Shown here one piece after another: positions 47,111-59,146 of a DNA stretch of 64,000 nucleotides. Below the pieces are notes generated by a model. The model did no database searches and was not told the origin of the DNA. It saw only the letters and a program-made list of their open reading frames with translations. The stretch is from contig JARZZO010000002.1 of NCBI GenBank assembly GCA_030544215.1, positions 59,278,650 through 59,342,649 of the forward strand. The letters run 5' to 3'. Numbering within the stretch: position 1 is the stretch's first letter; the number at the start of each line of letters is the position of its first letter. The position numbers were made by a program, and so were the translations under genes. This stretch comes from Zantedeschia hybrid cultivar (lineage: Eukaryota; Streptophyta; Magnoliopsida; Alismatales; Araceae).

Positions 47111-47611
47111 GGTGCAGGGGCACCTATCGAAAACAGCAAAAAAGCACCCAAGGTGCTCGCTTGAGTAGCTAAGAAGGTTGAAGCTGAAGCCTGGGCCAAT
47201 TGAACCAAATTAGGATTGGATCCATTTGGTTCCCTTAAAAGCACGCCAACCAAACACAACCAACGCCCCTAGGTCCCCATTTGATACCCTACCTCTCTAG
47301 GGTTTGTATATCCTGCTCTCCACCGTCGATCCACCCCCTCCAAAGGCCACCGTCAAACACCATTTCCTCTCCATCTCTCTCCACATCCGGTGCCAGCAGG
47401 AGGTTCTTCTCTTCACACCATGCCCTCTTCCCCTCTGTGTCTTAATCTCCACAACACCCCCCCCCCCCTTCTTCTCTACACCCCAGTCCCACGTTGTCTC
47501 TCCATTAACCTCCCCTGCCCGTCCTCTCTCTGTGTCTCTCCACACACCCGTGGAAGCCCTACCACCCTGACAACTATGATTTCTTTACAGAGAAAGCAAA
47601 CATGTGTTTTG

Positions 47612-48516
47612 AATTCTATATTATTATTATTTTTTAAAACGTGGATGGTACCATATTAATGTATTAAACAGAAAACGAGGCGAATGTACAAGGCATGAGA
47701 ACAAAAAACCCTCTAGATTCCCTCCATACATAAGGCACCGAAATGGTGCAGCCCTCAATTATTCCCCAAACTTACAAAAAAGGATGACATATTCACTTCC
47801 TGATTACAAAAAGCCACCACCCACTCTCTAACAGAAGAACACACAAAAGGACCTCACATGCTCTAATATGAGAGCTTCTTTGTGGTAGACTCTCATGTTC
47901 CACTCACTCCAAATGGCCCATAGGGTCACTTGCAAAATCAGCCACCAAACTCTAGCATCCGCCCTGGGAGTAAACTGCCCTGCCAAAAACAGCAAGAGTT
48001 CCTGGACTGAAGATATGGCGTCAATGCAATCGCTTTGTAGCTTCAGCTTACTGAACACAAAGTACCACACCTGATGAGTGAAATAAAGATGTGATCCATG
48101 GTCTCCTCCTCCTCTCTACACAAAGGACAAAGAGTAGAGAACCGTTGTATGAAAATAGCCAATCTGCCACAAGTCAGGAGTCATCCAAGAGAGATTCTCC
48201 ACATCAGCACCTTGACCTTCATCGGACTCTTTGGCTTCCAAACTTGCTTGTAGTAAGGATATTGAAGACCACCATTCTCAATCCTTTGATAGGCAGACCT
48301 CACAGAGAAAGACCCAGAAGGTTCCCACTCCCATCTACACGGATATATTGTGTCCGTCAACATATTAAAATCCTGTAGGAGCAGCAAAAGTGTGAAGAAG
48401 TCTTCAATTTCATTATCTATCATATCCCTTCTGAAGTGCGGCAGCCAAGTACCCCTCTCCCCTCCGCACTAGGAGTAAAAGCCTGAGCCACAACTTTTTG
48501 TGTATGGGAGCACAAC
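47612..48516 (-). mobile_element. LINE-1 3' stub (block B)
   Basis: The left TSD AATTCTATATTA is at 47,612-47,623, followed by the LINE-1 tail and the end of ORF2 (WYFVFSKLKLQSDC at 47,828-48,070; zf-RVT start at 48,181-48,423). It stops at 48,510, where a deletion fuses it to LINE-2. Confidence 0.85.
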
Positions 48517-48800
48517 TTTAATGGCAATCCCAGGTAAGTAATTGGAAGGTTCCCGATATCACACCCAAGAATGCTATCAATCTGCATGGCCATTTCATCT
48601 TCTAAATTAAAAGGAATAATTGACCTCTTATTATAATTGATCATCAGTCCCGAGAGATTCGAATCCTTACAAAATGAAGAGAATAGCTTTTGTGATCTCT
48701 AAATCTCCTTTGAAGAAAAGCAGTGTATCATCTGCAAACTGTAAGTGAGAAAACCCAGTCAAATTCCTGCTAATATGGATACCACTGATCCACCCATTAG
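48517..48800 (-). mobile_element. LINE-2 internal fragment (block B)
   Basis: Matches 21,075-21,360 of LINE-2, including the stretch coding for LGCDIGNLPITYLGLPLK just after RT motif C. The fusion makes one open frame (48,420-48,644) that crosses from LINE-2 into LINE-1, which is an accident and not a gene. Confidence 0.85.
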
Positions 48801-48805
48801 GCACG

Positions 48806-48833
48806 TAGATTATGACAAGTAGATTATGACAAG
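48806..48833. repeat. 14-bp tandem duplication at a deletion junction
   Basis: TAGATTATGACAAG occurs twice in a row next to the LINE-2/flank junction. Block A has it once (26,568-26,581). Confidence 0.9.
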
Positions 48834-49255
48834 TACCACCGAGCATGCCAAAAAATGAGTCCGCATATCAACACTTTCAAACCAAATAAAAATTGGCTTT
48901 AGGTTAAAATATGCAGGCAAGAAAAGGAATCCCTTTGGTTCTTTAAAAACAAAAGAAAGAGCAGCAATACAAGTGAAAATTTTGAAAAACAAAAGGACCA
49001 AAATCCAAGAGGAAAAAATTGTCACATATGCAAGTTCAGAAATTGCATAACAAAGAGATCTTGCTTGAGAGCCTAAACATCACAACCCAAGAAGATAACA
49101 TGATCTCTAGTTTCTCTCTCCGAATTAGGCTACCTGACAATGCTTGTCAAAATACTTGAAATACACCAGTAAAACAACCTAACGGTTATTAATTACAACC
49201 CCACTTGTGCCCATCTCCGCCATTTTTTTGATATTGGTTAGAACTCACCATCCCT

Positions 49256-49838
49256 TTAAGGGGTCATTTTGTCTGACATAAAATATCGGTCTTGAAATTA
49301 TCGGATTACAAAATCAGTAAAACCAAAATATCTGATTTTATCATCGCCGGTTTCAATTTTAGATAGTTTTAAACTAAAGGTAAAAATCAACTAAGGGCTT
49401 GTTTAGTGCGTTGCAAAGTGCTGTAAAATCTTGGCTTTGAAATCACCTGTTCTTAAATCAGTGAAGACAAAATGTTTGATTTTAAAATCATCGGTTTTGA
49501 TTTATGGTGATTTTAGACTGAATATCGAAGTCAGCTAAAAAGAGGATTTTAGGGGTCAACTGGTTTTGAAATATGACGCACTAAATTTATGAAAAAGTAC
49601 CGTTAAATAATTTAAGACCGTTTACGACCTTTTATAGCATTTTATGATGCACCCAACGACACCTAAAAAGAATTATCACAGATTCACATGAGCCAACTGA
49701 TATTTAAATACAACAATTTACGACAGTAGGGTATGCTGCAAAACAATTTACAGCACCCCAAATATAACAAAACCCTGTTTTACGGCATTTTACAACGTTT
49801 TACAGCATTTTAGGTCACCCCAAACGACCACTCCTTAA
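49256..49838. mobile_element. nested MITE-like element (block B)
   Basis: Counterpart of 27,003-27,587 with the same TTAA-bounded ends. It is followed by the end of the duplication at 49,861. Confidence 0.6.
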
Positions 49839-49861
49839 AAAAGAACAAAAGCATGTTATGG

Positions 49862-51243
49862 CATATGGTTAATTATCTTCGAATTCACAGTTAATTATGC
49901 GACATGAAATTTAAATTTATTATTGTCATATTATTCACTAAACTACTTGCATTAACGCTATACAAAATTAATTACGGCGCACGTATTACACTTTGGGGGT
50001 ACTAAGTCCACACACTACATCTGCAAACTCACTATCAGCGCGGGCCGCGCAAGTGGACTTGCATTGGAACCAAATCCGGGGAATGCTCTGTATATAATAC
50101 AGCAATAGGAGTTGAATTGAACCACCACCCTGACTTTAACACAGCCAAATAAATGCAAAGCCGCTCAATTTTTGTAGGACATGCCAAGTTCTCTGTTGGA
50201 AAATTAGCTCAATTCAGGTTTTTTCCCAGTGGAAACAAAGTTAATTTCAAAATGTTGTAAACTTCCAAAATATTCATCTATGTGGTAAGAGAAACTTCCG
50301 GATAACCAACTAATGTGACTTCTGGGCCCACATACTGTCACTAACATGAGATAGGAGTGAATTTGATATATACTTCACGTATTTCATTTGATTAAATGTC
50401 TAATTCACTCTTTACCACTGTCAGTAGGGACGTACCAAGAAGCAGAGCATAAGACACCGTGGATCTCAACTCAATCATTGGTAGATGATGAAGGTCTAAT
50501 AACTTGGCCACTGATATTCGCCTCAGGTCCGAGATGGATATAAAGGAATTAAAAGGAATTCTGAGAGGGCTAACTAAGAAAATGAAACGAAAGTAAAACA
50601 ATTACGAAACATAACAAACAATTAAGACAAGAAGAGTCGAATATAGACATAACAATGAAACAACGACAAATGGAATTTGAAAGGCAAAACGAAATTTATT
50701 TCCCAAAAAAAAAGTTTTTGAAGAAATCGAACAGCAAAGTTGAATTAAATCTGTCACGGCAAGAAGCCTAGTTACAAAAGAATAGTATGTTTAATTACAG
50801 ATGTCCATCGTGACAAGCACACTAATTAAATGAGACTAACAGAGGTTCATCAATAATGATTCACCAGTTACGGCATTTGGTTCCCCTTGGGTACAGCCAT
50901 TCTGTAACCCTGCAACATCTTAACAAGAGAAAACTATGGCATTTTCCTTCAGGTGGGTTTCTAGAAAGTCTATAAGAGCAGCAGCTTCGCATGCTCACAA
51001 TGCAGCTACGACCAGAGTGCGTGAGCAAATTTTTACCTCTGCATCACCAGGTAGTTAGAAGCATGACTTTCTTCTTCAATATGTTAGCTAATCAGAGGTG
51101 CTTAAAGTAAGCTCATCAATCTGAACAGGTCAATTCAAGAAGCCAGTAGCCACCAAAATGTGAATTGTGCTCAAAAGTGCTACAGTTCACTGGTGAGTCT
51201 GGTTGACAGTGGTTGTTGATAATCCACGAAAGATGAAGCCACA
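49862..51243. other. unique spacer downstream of the DUF616 exon, nothing recognised
   Basis: The sequence is AT-rich and shared with neither block A nor C. It may hold 3' UTR of the minus-strand DUF616 gene. No frame is convincing. Confidence 0.4.
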
Positions 51244-51587
51244 TCAAAAATATACTGATTTCAGATCTCCAGGATATGGTGACCAAAGTCCTAAACCACC
51301 CCTGCTTTCTTTAAAACTACTATTCTTCCCTTTCAGTTCATCTAGAGATTTGACCCACTCCACAACAGAAGAATGCTCCCTTGTGTGTTTGTGCAGAATG
51401 AATAAAGAATTGTATTCACAATTGGGAAACATAAAGAACTTGAATGCACCACGTAGCCTATACACAACAAAACCAAAGCTGAACTGATCTCTTGGGGTGA
51501 AAAGGTTCACCTCGTTGAACCAAAGACAGCTGAACAAATTGGTCAGAGCAGTGTGCTCCCTTATTAGAATAGCTCCCTCTGGGACAT
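51244..51587 (-). CDS. DUF616 (MUCI70/TOD1-like) exon, probable gene fragment
   Basis: After the acceptor TTTAATTGCAG (ending 51,588) the minus strand reads DVPEGAILIREHTALTN, NLFSCLWFNEVNLFTPRDQF, FKFFMFPNCEYNSLF, HTREHSSVVEWVKSLDE and RGGLGLWSPYPGDL. This is the conserved C-terminal half of the plant DUF616 family, Golgi proteins thought to be glycosyltransferases (MUCI70 acts in seed-mucilage pectin; TOD1 was described as an alkaline ceramidase). The family normally continues for about another ten residues after PYPGDL; here it stops at KSVYF. No upstream DUF616 exons are visible to the right, where TE sequence follows within 100 bases. It is either an old exon cut off by insertions or a pseudogene. 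An ATG-started frame from 51,636 reads through intron and should not be used. Confidence 0.72.
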
Positions 51588-51639
51588 CTGCAATTAAACA
51601 TGCATTCATAAATAAGTATTCCAAATGTTCAACCATTGA

Positions 51640-52345
51640 AAATCAGAGTGCAATTTTATTTTGGTGAGGACACCAGCTACGGTTCGATTCTGCCCGGACT
51701 TCGTCTACCACTGTCGGAGAGCTCTTTCGGCGTCCCTATGGCTTGGAGATGATGCATGGCCTATTTGAGGCTTGGAGTTATATTTATTTGCTTTTATTAG
51801 GCCCATTTATGGCCTATTATGTATTTTTTATTTTCTAAGATTTTTAGGTGCGTGGATAGAAACCGTTGAGGATTGGAAGTCCTAGGGTCAAGTTAGGAAT
51901 CTATAGATGGGGTCTATATATAGGTATGCTGTTTCAGAAATTGGGGAGATGAATTTTGAAGAAAAAAAATTACATGTCTGTGGGATTTTGGCCATGGAGA
52001 CCCCCACCCCGGTGCGACTTTGAGGGATCCCCTGCTCCGGTGCGACACCGGCCGGTCCCGCCCCTATCCCCCCAATCAATTCCCCCCAAAACCCCCTCTC
52101 TCTTCTCCCTCGTTGGATTGTGTCCCTGCCGCAGTCACACCGAAAAGAAGAAGGAGGACGTCGAGAGGAGGACCGTCGGCCGCTCCCGTCGCCGGAACCC
52201 TTTGGCGCCGTCACCGGCACCGGCTGCGCTACCCCCTGCGACCTGCAGCGTGACCATTGGCCACCGTCACTTGAAAAGGTCACTCAAGCATAGGAGTATC
52301 AAAGCTAAAGATTGGTGGTCTTTGAAAACGGTGAACATGTCGTAG
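51640..52345 (+). other. TATA-bearing, GC-rich segment: possible LTR or leader
   Basis: A strong TCTATATATAGG (51,913-51,922) is followed about 40 bases on by a 129-aa plus frame (51,956-52,345) that is Pro/Arg-rich (VGFWPWRPPPRCDFEG...). The layout of a long non-coding lead, a TATA box and a GC-rich body suggests a retroelement LTR/leader or the 5' end of a short unknown gene. The word CCATTGGCCACCGTCACT also occurs beside S19 (28,113-28,130), so both may contain debris of one repeat family. I recognise no domain. Confidence 0.3.
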
Positions 52346-52533
52346 TGACAGGTTGCCCTGATTAGACTAGAGAAAAAAGTCCAGGAAGCTTACATGCAAA
52401 GCATCTGATCAAACTCTTCTAGGGTTGGAAGGAGAAAACAATGGGTTTATGATTCAGAAAACCCACACAGCTGAAGTGAGTCAACCATGTAATTCTCAGG
52501 TGGGTAGTTGTGTCATCAGAATAGAATCACTAC

Positions 52534-52653
52534 GGGACTGTTTGGTTTGACATAACATACAGTAAAGTGCTGTTAAACACACACATTTCTGTGAGACATA
52601 AATGCAGCACTTTACAACATTTTACCATATTTTGTGTCAAACAAAATGGCCCC
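52534..52653. mobile_element. 120-bp MITE
   Basis: The ends are inverted: the left GGGACTGTTTGGTTTGACAT matches the right end read backwards (GGGGCCATTTTGTTTGACAC). Inner arms with AGTAAAGTGCTG and CAGCACTTTAC extend the pairing almost through the element. The termini resemble the outer ends of the nested MITE at 27,003. Confidence 0.65.
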
Positions 52654-52908
52654 TTAATAGTTAATAGTTCTTCAATCAGAAATATGAAACTTACTTCAAA
52701 ACCTTGAAACCTATTCTCTGATTGGGAACATGTGACCTGAATGCAGAGAAAGATGTTGAGATGGATTGCAATGGCAGGATCTTCGGGAGAAGATCTCTAG
52801 AGTTACAACAGTCCGATTCTGACTTGGATTTTAGTGGGTCTGTTGTCTTTCTACTGAGAAGGGCAAGATTAATGAACTCAACTGTTTGTCTTTAACCATT
52901 GGGCTTCT

Positions 52909-53118
52909 TCAGCCAATTAAACCTAGAGGAGATGGGGCATTGTACACTGAAAGCACCATTTTCTGCAGGGAAGTGAGGCTTCTTGGTGCGTATACATTGA
53001 GTTGTTTGTCAAGGATATCTTGTTTGAGATTGGCATCAATCTGATAGGTTTCTTCAAAGTCTACTGCTTCATTTGGAGACTTGTTGCCGGATAAATTGAG
53101 ATGGATGCTTAGAAGCAT
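52909..53118 (-). other. open minus-strand segment, unrecognised
   Basis: A 69-aa frame reads NKSPNEAVDFEETYQIDANL and LNVYAPRSLTSLQKMVLSVY, with protein-like composition. It has no clear splice sites and ends at the edge of the plus-strand LINE fragment. It could be an exon relic. I cannot assign it. Confidence 0.25.
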
Positions 53119-54530
53119 GGAATGCGCGTGGGAACAAGATGGGAGTGAAGGATCTCAAATTTTCTTTGGGAGCAATAAGAAAGCATCCATGTCAAATAGG
53201 CAGATTACACATCTTCAATTTCTCGCAGATGATACCATTCTGTTTCTCGCAGAGGAGAAAGAACATATATACATGGTAAGACTTTCTGAAAATTTTCAGG
53301 AGGTATCAGGTTTGGCAATCAATGTTCACGAGTGTCAGGCTATCGGAGTTAATATGGAGGAGAGATCTACACTTAGGGCTGCCACCATCTTGGGGTGCCA
53401 GGTTGGGAGCTTCCCCATGTCCTACCTTGGCCTTCCCCTTACTTTAGGGAGACTTCTCTATGGGGATTGGCAGAGTATTATTGAAAATTTTGATTCCAGA
53501 CTGGCTGGGAGGAAGGGTAGACATCTATCCTATGGCGGCAGGCTTGTATTATGTAACTCTGTTTTAGATAGTCCACCCATCTGTTATCTGTCCATGTTCA
53601 AGCTGCCTAAAAGGGTGGTCAAGCAGCTAGAGTCTATCCACCATTGGTTTTCTAGAAAGGCAGTGGGGATCAAGGTAGGAAAGGTGGTACATGTGGCAGA
53701 GAGTTTGTCTGAGGAAGGAAAATAGAATCTTGGGGATAAAGTACCTAATTAACTTCGATGTGGCCCTTTTATCCAAATGGATTGGGAAGTTGGGGACTTC
53801 ATACTCTGGTTTGTGGTGGGAGGTGACCAAGCGAAAGTACTACCGTCGGTCCAGCATGTGGGATGTTATCCCTCATTCTCTTTACATAGTATCTCACATG
53901 TGGAGAGATATCATTCAGAGTGCAGATGTTATCAAGGCAGCAACTTGTATCATTTTAGCTTATTGGAACCACTATCTTTTTTGGCATGACAGATGGTGTG
54001 GCTCCACCCCACTGTCAGATAAATTCCCATCCCTTTTTGTGATTGTGTCTCACCCAATGGCTGTGGTGAACCAACTCTGTGATCACTCTCATTCGGGGGA
54101 GAGGTTGGTCACCCACTTTTAGAAGATAGCTGCAGGATGTAGAAATTGAGGAGTTTGGGAATTTCGTGCAGGCTATCCAGAGTTTCAAGACGGACCCCTC
54201 TGCACAGTACAAATGGACTTGGGAACAAGAGGTTTCGGGAGCCTTTTTGGTCAAATCTACTTATAGGGTCTTGGTAGACAGAGGCACTCGCCATCCATTC
54301 TATTGCTGCTTATTCGAGCAATAGGCTTTTATTCCTGAGAGGATTGCATCTTTTGTATCCCTTGAAGTCAGGGAATGGGCACTTGCCTTTTGTGATGTGA
54401 ACTCTTCAGCATGTTTTTTTTGGAGGGGGCTCTTTTTGAGGGTGACTGTGACATGCACCATCTTTTTGAGGGATTTTTAGAACTTTTTTGCTATACACTC
54501 TTGTACATTCACCTTTTTTTTGATATATTA
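53100..54530 (+). pseudogene. LINE-6: L1 ORF2 fragment (end of RT to C-terminal extension), plus strand
   Basis: Frame 53,081-53,725 contains RT motif C as FLADDTILFLAEEKE, then ATILGCQVGSFPMSYLGLPL and YGGRLVLCNSVLDSPP, colinear with LINE-1 ORF2. After a frameshift, 53,691-54,122 carries INFDVALLSKWIGKL, YSGLWWEVTKRKYYRR and FWHDRWCGSTPLSD, the post-RT region. The zf-RVT start (YKWTWEQEVSGAFLVKSTY) follows near 54,220. Motifs A and B and the endonuclease are missing, so it is 5'-truncated. It runs opposite to all other ORF2-bearing copies in the window and marks the sequence just before block C. Confidence 0.85.
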
Positions 54531-54539
54531 TACGTGGTA

Positions 54540-54842
54540 CCATAATTATTAAGGCGCCGCTTAGGCGTGCGCCTAGGCGCAAAGGTGCCATCAAACTGCC
54601 AAGGCACTAGGCCGCCTTTCATGGGCCCATGAAAGGCGGGCCAGGCGCCCGCTTAGATGGCCTGCCCAGGGCGCTTGGGCGCCTAACCCGCGCCTGAATT
54701 GGTCTGGCCCATCCATTCACCCGCCCACCCAGCCCGATAACCCGGTTACTTAACCCTTCGCCCGAACGCAACCCCGACCCCAACACCCTTGTCTCTCGTG
54801 TCCCCTTCGTCCCCTCTCTCTCCTATGCCGTGGTAGGGTTTG
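54540..54842. repeat. GGCGCC-rich segment with a 28-bp perfect palindrome
   Basis: Between LINE-6 and block C the sequence is crowded with GGCGCC, GCGCCTAGGCGC and GCGCTTGGGCGCC. A perfect palindrome spans 54,612-54,639 with centre CATGGGCCCATG. There is no coding signal. Confidence 0.8.
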
Positions 54843-55896
54843 CCCAGAGCGCAGTCACAACTCAAGCAGCATGACAACCCAATGACCATAACAGAAGCAC
54901 GAAAGACAGAGATCATTTTCCTAGATATCTGATCTACCAGAGCTCCATCTCTCTTTCCCGTCCAGTTCTCTACCATCGCTGTCCCGTTTGTTTCTGCCCT
55001 TCTCAGCTCTCCCACGCACATCTTTCAGGTACCCAAAACTTTAATATAGCATATAAGAAGACAGAATGAAAACTAAAAACTGTTCACAGATGAAAATGAC
55101 AAATCGCAACCATTATGAAGTGGGATTGCACCGATAATGCATTCAAAGCAAAAATCTAATGAGATATTATCCAGAAGAGAAAACCAAGAAATCAGAAACA
55201 TCACAATAGGGGTGTCAATGGGCCAGACTTGAAGAAGCCTAAGCTCAACCTGGTTTATGAAGCACAGACCGGGCCTGGGGAAAAGGTAAGTTTTTGCACA
55301 ATTGACCCAGCCTGGTCTATTCTCCTGAAAGCCCAGTTTAATCCAGCCTGCCTTGGCTCTTAGAGAGGAAAAAACAGTACCCAAATATGGGTTATAGGTT
55401 GATAGATCGACATGCGACTGCAATCTGGGGGGCATGACAAGTGTTAAGGTCCACAAGCTGTAGGGAAATCTAGTGAAGGGTTAAATGAGAATGGGATAAG
55501 GATTAAGTTTAAGGGGGAAAATGCATATAAGCACACAAGATTGGCTGGCAGAGCCAAGTAGCCAACATGGTATGTGAGCCACCTCGGTCATGTACTTCAA
55601 CATATCAGTCAATTTCATATCTCAAAGTCTTTTTATTCTAGATTCATCACACACTTCAAGTCTTCAACATAACAAGCCAACCATGTACCTTTATTTTTTA
55701 AATTATAGATTTTACACCCTTTCATTGTTCATTCTAGTGATTTACATAACTTTTGAAAGATGAGAGATATTTAGTAACATGCACGTTGAAAACATGCTGA
55801 CAGCCTGTCAAGTATTCCAATGGGGCCTCAGATTGGGACTGAAAAGTTTTCTACATTTACTAGGTGAATATTAAAGCCTACTCATATGTTCATCTT

Positions 55897-55992
55897 CTTG
55901 CATCTTTCCCAACGCTTGTAAGTTGTAAACGTCCAATCTATATTCTTGCATCTTTCCCAAAGCTTGTAAGTTGTAGAAGTCCAATGTATATG
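55897..55992. repeat. 48-bp tandem duplication (block C)
   Basis: Counterpart of 9,910-10,005, with the same two units. Confidence 0.85.
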
Positions 55993-56613
55993 TATATACA
56001 CCAGATATGTTGCCTAGGAGGAAGATGCATCAAAGCCAAATCTTGAGCACAAAACCACACCCAGAAAAGGTAGGATGCATCTCAAATTCTGCCAAAGCTA
56101 AGAGACACATCAAATGGCTTACATTTAAATCTTTGGCAATTAGATACTCTAGATTAATTTCAAAAACTACTGCTATGCATGAAATCTAAAGCTGTCCCCA
56201 AGTCTAAGCTTTCATCAACTGGAACAGAAAAGGCACTGGAAAATCTAAATCTGGAGTTTGGATGATTATATTTCCCTACAATTGTATCAAACTTTCCAAT
56301 TTATATAGACACGAAATGAGTTTTTGAGTTGTGCATTGACTTGACAGCTTAGTTGACAGATGTTTGGTTGTTGCCAAAGTGACTCTACTCCACAAACCTA
56401 GCCTCATGCATGTGTTGACACAGACCTTGTGAATCACATATTCACATTAGTTACTACATGAACAATTATGTCACATAGGTTTATGCCCCAAAAAATGAAG
56501 ATTTCTTGGAAAAGATGACAAGACTCTAGAAAAATTATTGCCTTAAATTAAAAAAATTATAATATTACCACAGGAGTACTACAAACAATGCTCAACTATA
56601 TTACAACCAATGT

Positions 56614-57588
56614 CTTTTTTTTTTTGGAAGAGTGACGAAGGTCACAATTTCATTGATTAAGGTAATAGGTACAAGGCAGAAGTCCAAAAGGAAAAAAGCC
56701 TCTCATCCCACTAGTGAACTGAATGAAAAGGTACACGCTAGAAACTTGAAGGAAAAAACTGTTTTATCAAGGGAATAAAACAGCAATAAGAGAACAAGAA
56801 ACGGAATTAAGAAATCATCATCTTCCATTGCCTTGCTTTCGTCAACAGATCCTGATTACAGTGTTGGTACTTGGTATAGTCCTGCAGGTTTTGCCCAGTC
56901 AGCAGCAACCTGCAGAGCTTTCCCAGCAAACCCGCTACCACTTGCAAATTCTCCTCTAAAAATCCTTCCATTCCTCTCGAGCCAGACTGACCAAAGCAGA
57001 GCAGGGCACAGTAGAGACCATAAACACCTTAGAGCTGGAAAAGGACACATGATTCCACCATCTGATATGCTCCATAACAGAAGAGTGAAGCCTCCACCTA
57101 ATACCAAGAAGCCTACACAGGATTTCCCATTGCGCAATAATGATACCACAACCCAAAAACAGGTGATTCTGGTCCTCTTCAACAGAAGCGCAAAACATGC
57201 ATTTAGAGCAGGATCTGGTGAAGATTCTACTAATCCTTTTAGCCGTTGGCAACCTATTCCAGGTTATCTTCCAGAAAAACAATCTGATTTTGTTTGGTAA
57301 ATCATGAGACCAAACAATATCACTCCACCACACTTTGCATCCTCCATCACTAAGAATCTTCACAAGGGAATAACAGAAAATTCTCCATTCGAGTTCCATC
57401 TCTAAGCCCTTTTATCCCGTCGGTCTGAGGTTAAGTGCAGCTGATTAAAACTATTGAGCACAGTGATAAGCTCCTCAAATTGCAATTCAGTGGGATTTCT
57501 CTGAGCAGTAATTCCAATTGTCCTCTGCTAATATAAGAGCATACATTGGTACTGTGTCTTCAGAATTCCTGACAGCTGAAAACTGGCT
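56614..57588 (-). pseudogene. LINE-3 copy in block C, further truncated
   Basis: T-run at 56,614-56,625, zf-RVT in 56,956-57,399. Single-base losses near 57,369 and 57,500 break the frame differently from A and B. The 5' part is removed by the block C deletion. Confidence 0.8.
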
Positions 57589-57897
57589 TCGTCGGTTGAG
57601 GACACAACCAGATTAGATCATATTCAAGAAATAAAGCCTTATGTACCTCGCCTTCTGATTTGTCAGGCTATCAATATAATTTGTCAGGCTCTCAAGTGTC
57701 TTCATCTACATATAATCTTCTAATGTATGCATTTCCAGGCCATCCCTTCTCTTCCAAAATTCAAACATGGGCCTTACCCTTTTGATTCATGCTTGCATGA
57801 AAAAGATAATTGAGTGGAAAAGAATGGGTGCACTCTGGTATGCCCCTTTTCTGCTTGTGTTCTCCGTAAATTATACTATAAAATATCTACGGTCCAT

Positions 57898-58174
57898 AAA
57901 TACTAATCTTTTTTTTTTTTTAAATTGTGGGATGGTACCACTTGTATGATAAAGAGAAAGTGTACATGTACAGTTAAGAAGGGAAAAGAACCGAATCCCC
58001 CCTATACAAAACACCAAAAAGGTGCATTTCGCCACTCATCTCTCCTGCAGAAGACAAAACAAGGAGTTACAAGAGTCCACATTACAAGATACTTTAGCTC
58101 ACCCTAGAACCTTCTTACAAAAAAAAGAGAAAATCCTATTCAGAGTGCCCGCTTCTTGCCTAAAAATACTAATC
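57898..58174 (-). mobile_element. LINE-4 copy with both TSDs (block C)
   Basis: AAATACTAATC stands at 57,898-57,908 and 58,164-58,174, enclosing the same LINE 3' end as in A and B. The tail here keeps GGTACCAC, where A and B read GGTAC. Confidence 0.85.
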
Positions 58175-58954
58175 ATACAGTGGATGGCTAGATCTACTAT
58201 CCTCACAATATAAATTTGTGAAGAAGTAAATACTCTATAAGTGAGAAAGAGGATATCTTCAGTCCAGCATTCAATCCCACATAATCAAGAGGTGGAAAGA
58301 CACATTCAGTCTTCCGGATAGTGTAAACTCTTCTACATGTTAATGCAGAAATCAAGAACATGGAAGACTCTAGAAAGGATATTGGTGTGGAGTAGCTCCC
58401 TAGCTAATTTATACCACAACTTAAATGTATTGCCAAACTCAAGGCATATCCATCGATTATGAACGGGAAGATTCAGTTAGCAGTGAAGAAATATTGTGGT
58501 ATATGATTCAGAAGAAATTGTCAAATAGGGAAGGAAGGGGATTTTCTAAGCCTAATATTGCAGAGTCGGCCAATTAGGTGGTACAACGACTACTTTATTT
58601 AAAAAAAAAAAAAAAAAGCAGAGTCAGCCAATTAGGTAGGCATACGTCTGACAAGAGAATATGGAGATAGGAAACCAGAATTTCCCTTAGCATTGAACAC
58701 AATGTCATCTTATCCGATGGGGATTGTAAAGTTGTGAAGTAGCATGCTACTATAAAAATCATACATCAGGAGTTGGTCTTTCTCTTTAACTTTGCCCCAG
58801 AATAAAAGTATGAAACCAGCACAACAAGGCACCTGCCTGTTTTATGAGAGCTAAATTGAAAAAGAAAAAGGGCCATTTATTTCTTCCATAGTTGTCAAGG
58901 CATACCTAGGCATTGCCTAGGTGACCTCGCGCAAAGCCAGGGCCAAGGTGCAGG

Positions 58955-59146
58955 GATGGAATTCTGGCACGGATCGGGAGGGTGGATTGGAACCCGCCGA
59001 TCCCGATCCGAATCGGGATCAGATTGGCCAGAATCGGCAGGGATCGGCCGATTTTGGCCGAATCAGGACCCGCTGATCCTGATCTAGATTGTCCCGATCC
59101 GAATAGGCCAATCCGGATCGAGATCGACCGATTCTGCATTCCATGG
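58955..59146. repeat. GATCGG-rich tract (block C)
   Basis: Counterpart of 13,316-13,520. Confidence 0.8.

Larger units (their letters stand above)
41032..49861 (+). repeat. segmental duplication, block B
   Basis: This is a copy of 6,805-27,610 with three losses: A 9,821-10,395 (junction at 43,958), A 14,920-21,074 (junction at 48,510-48,517) and A 21,361-26,562 (junction at 48,800). The last two remove almost all of LINE-1 and LINE-2. Apart from these it follows A closely, including LINE-3, LINE-4, the minisatellite and the nested MITE. It ends at the base where A enters the S19 coding sequence. Confidence 0.95.

Noticed and set aside
48420..48644. 74-aa frame crossing the LINE-2/LINE-1 fusion in block B
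   Set aside because: Chance frame made by a deletion junction between two dead elements.
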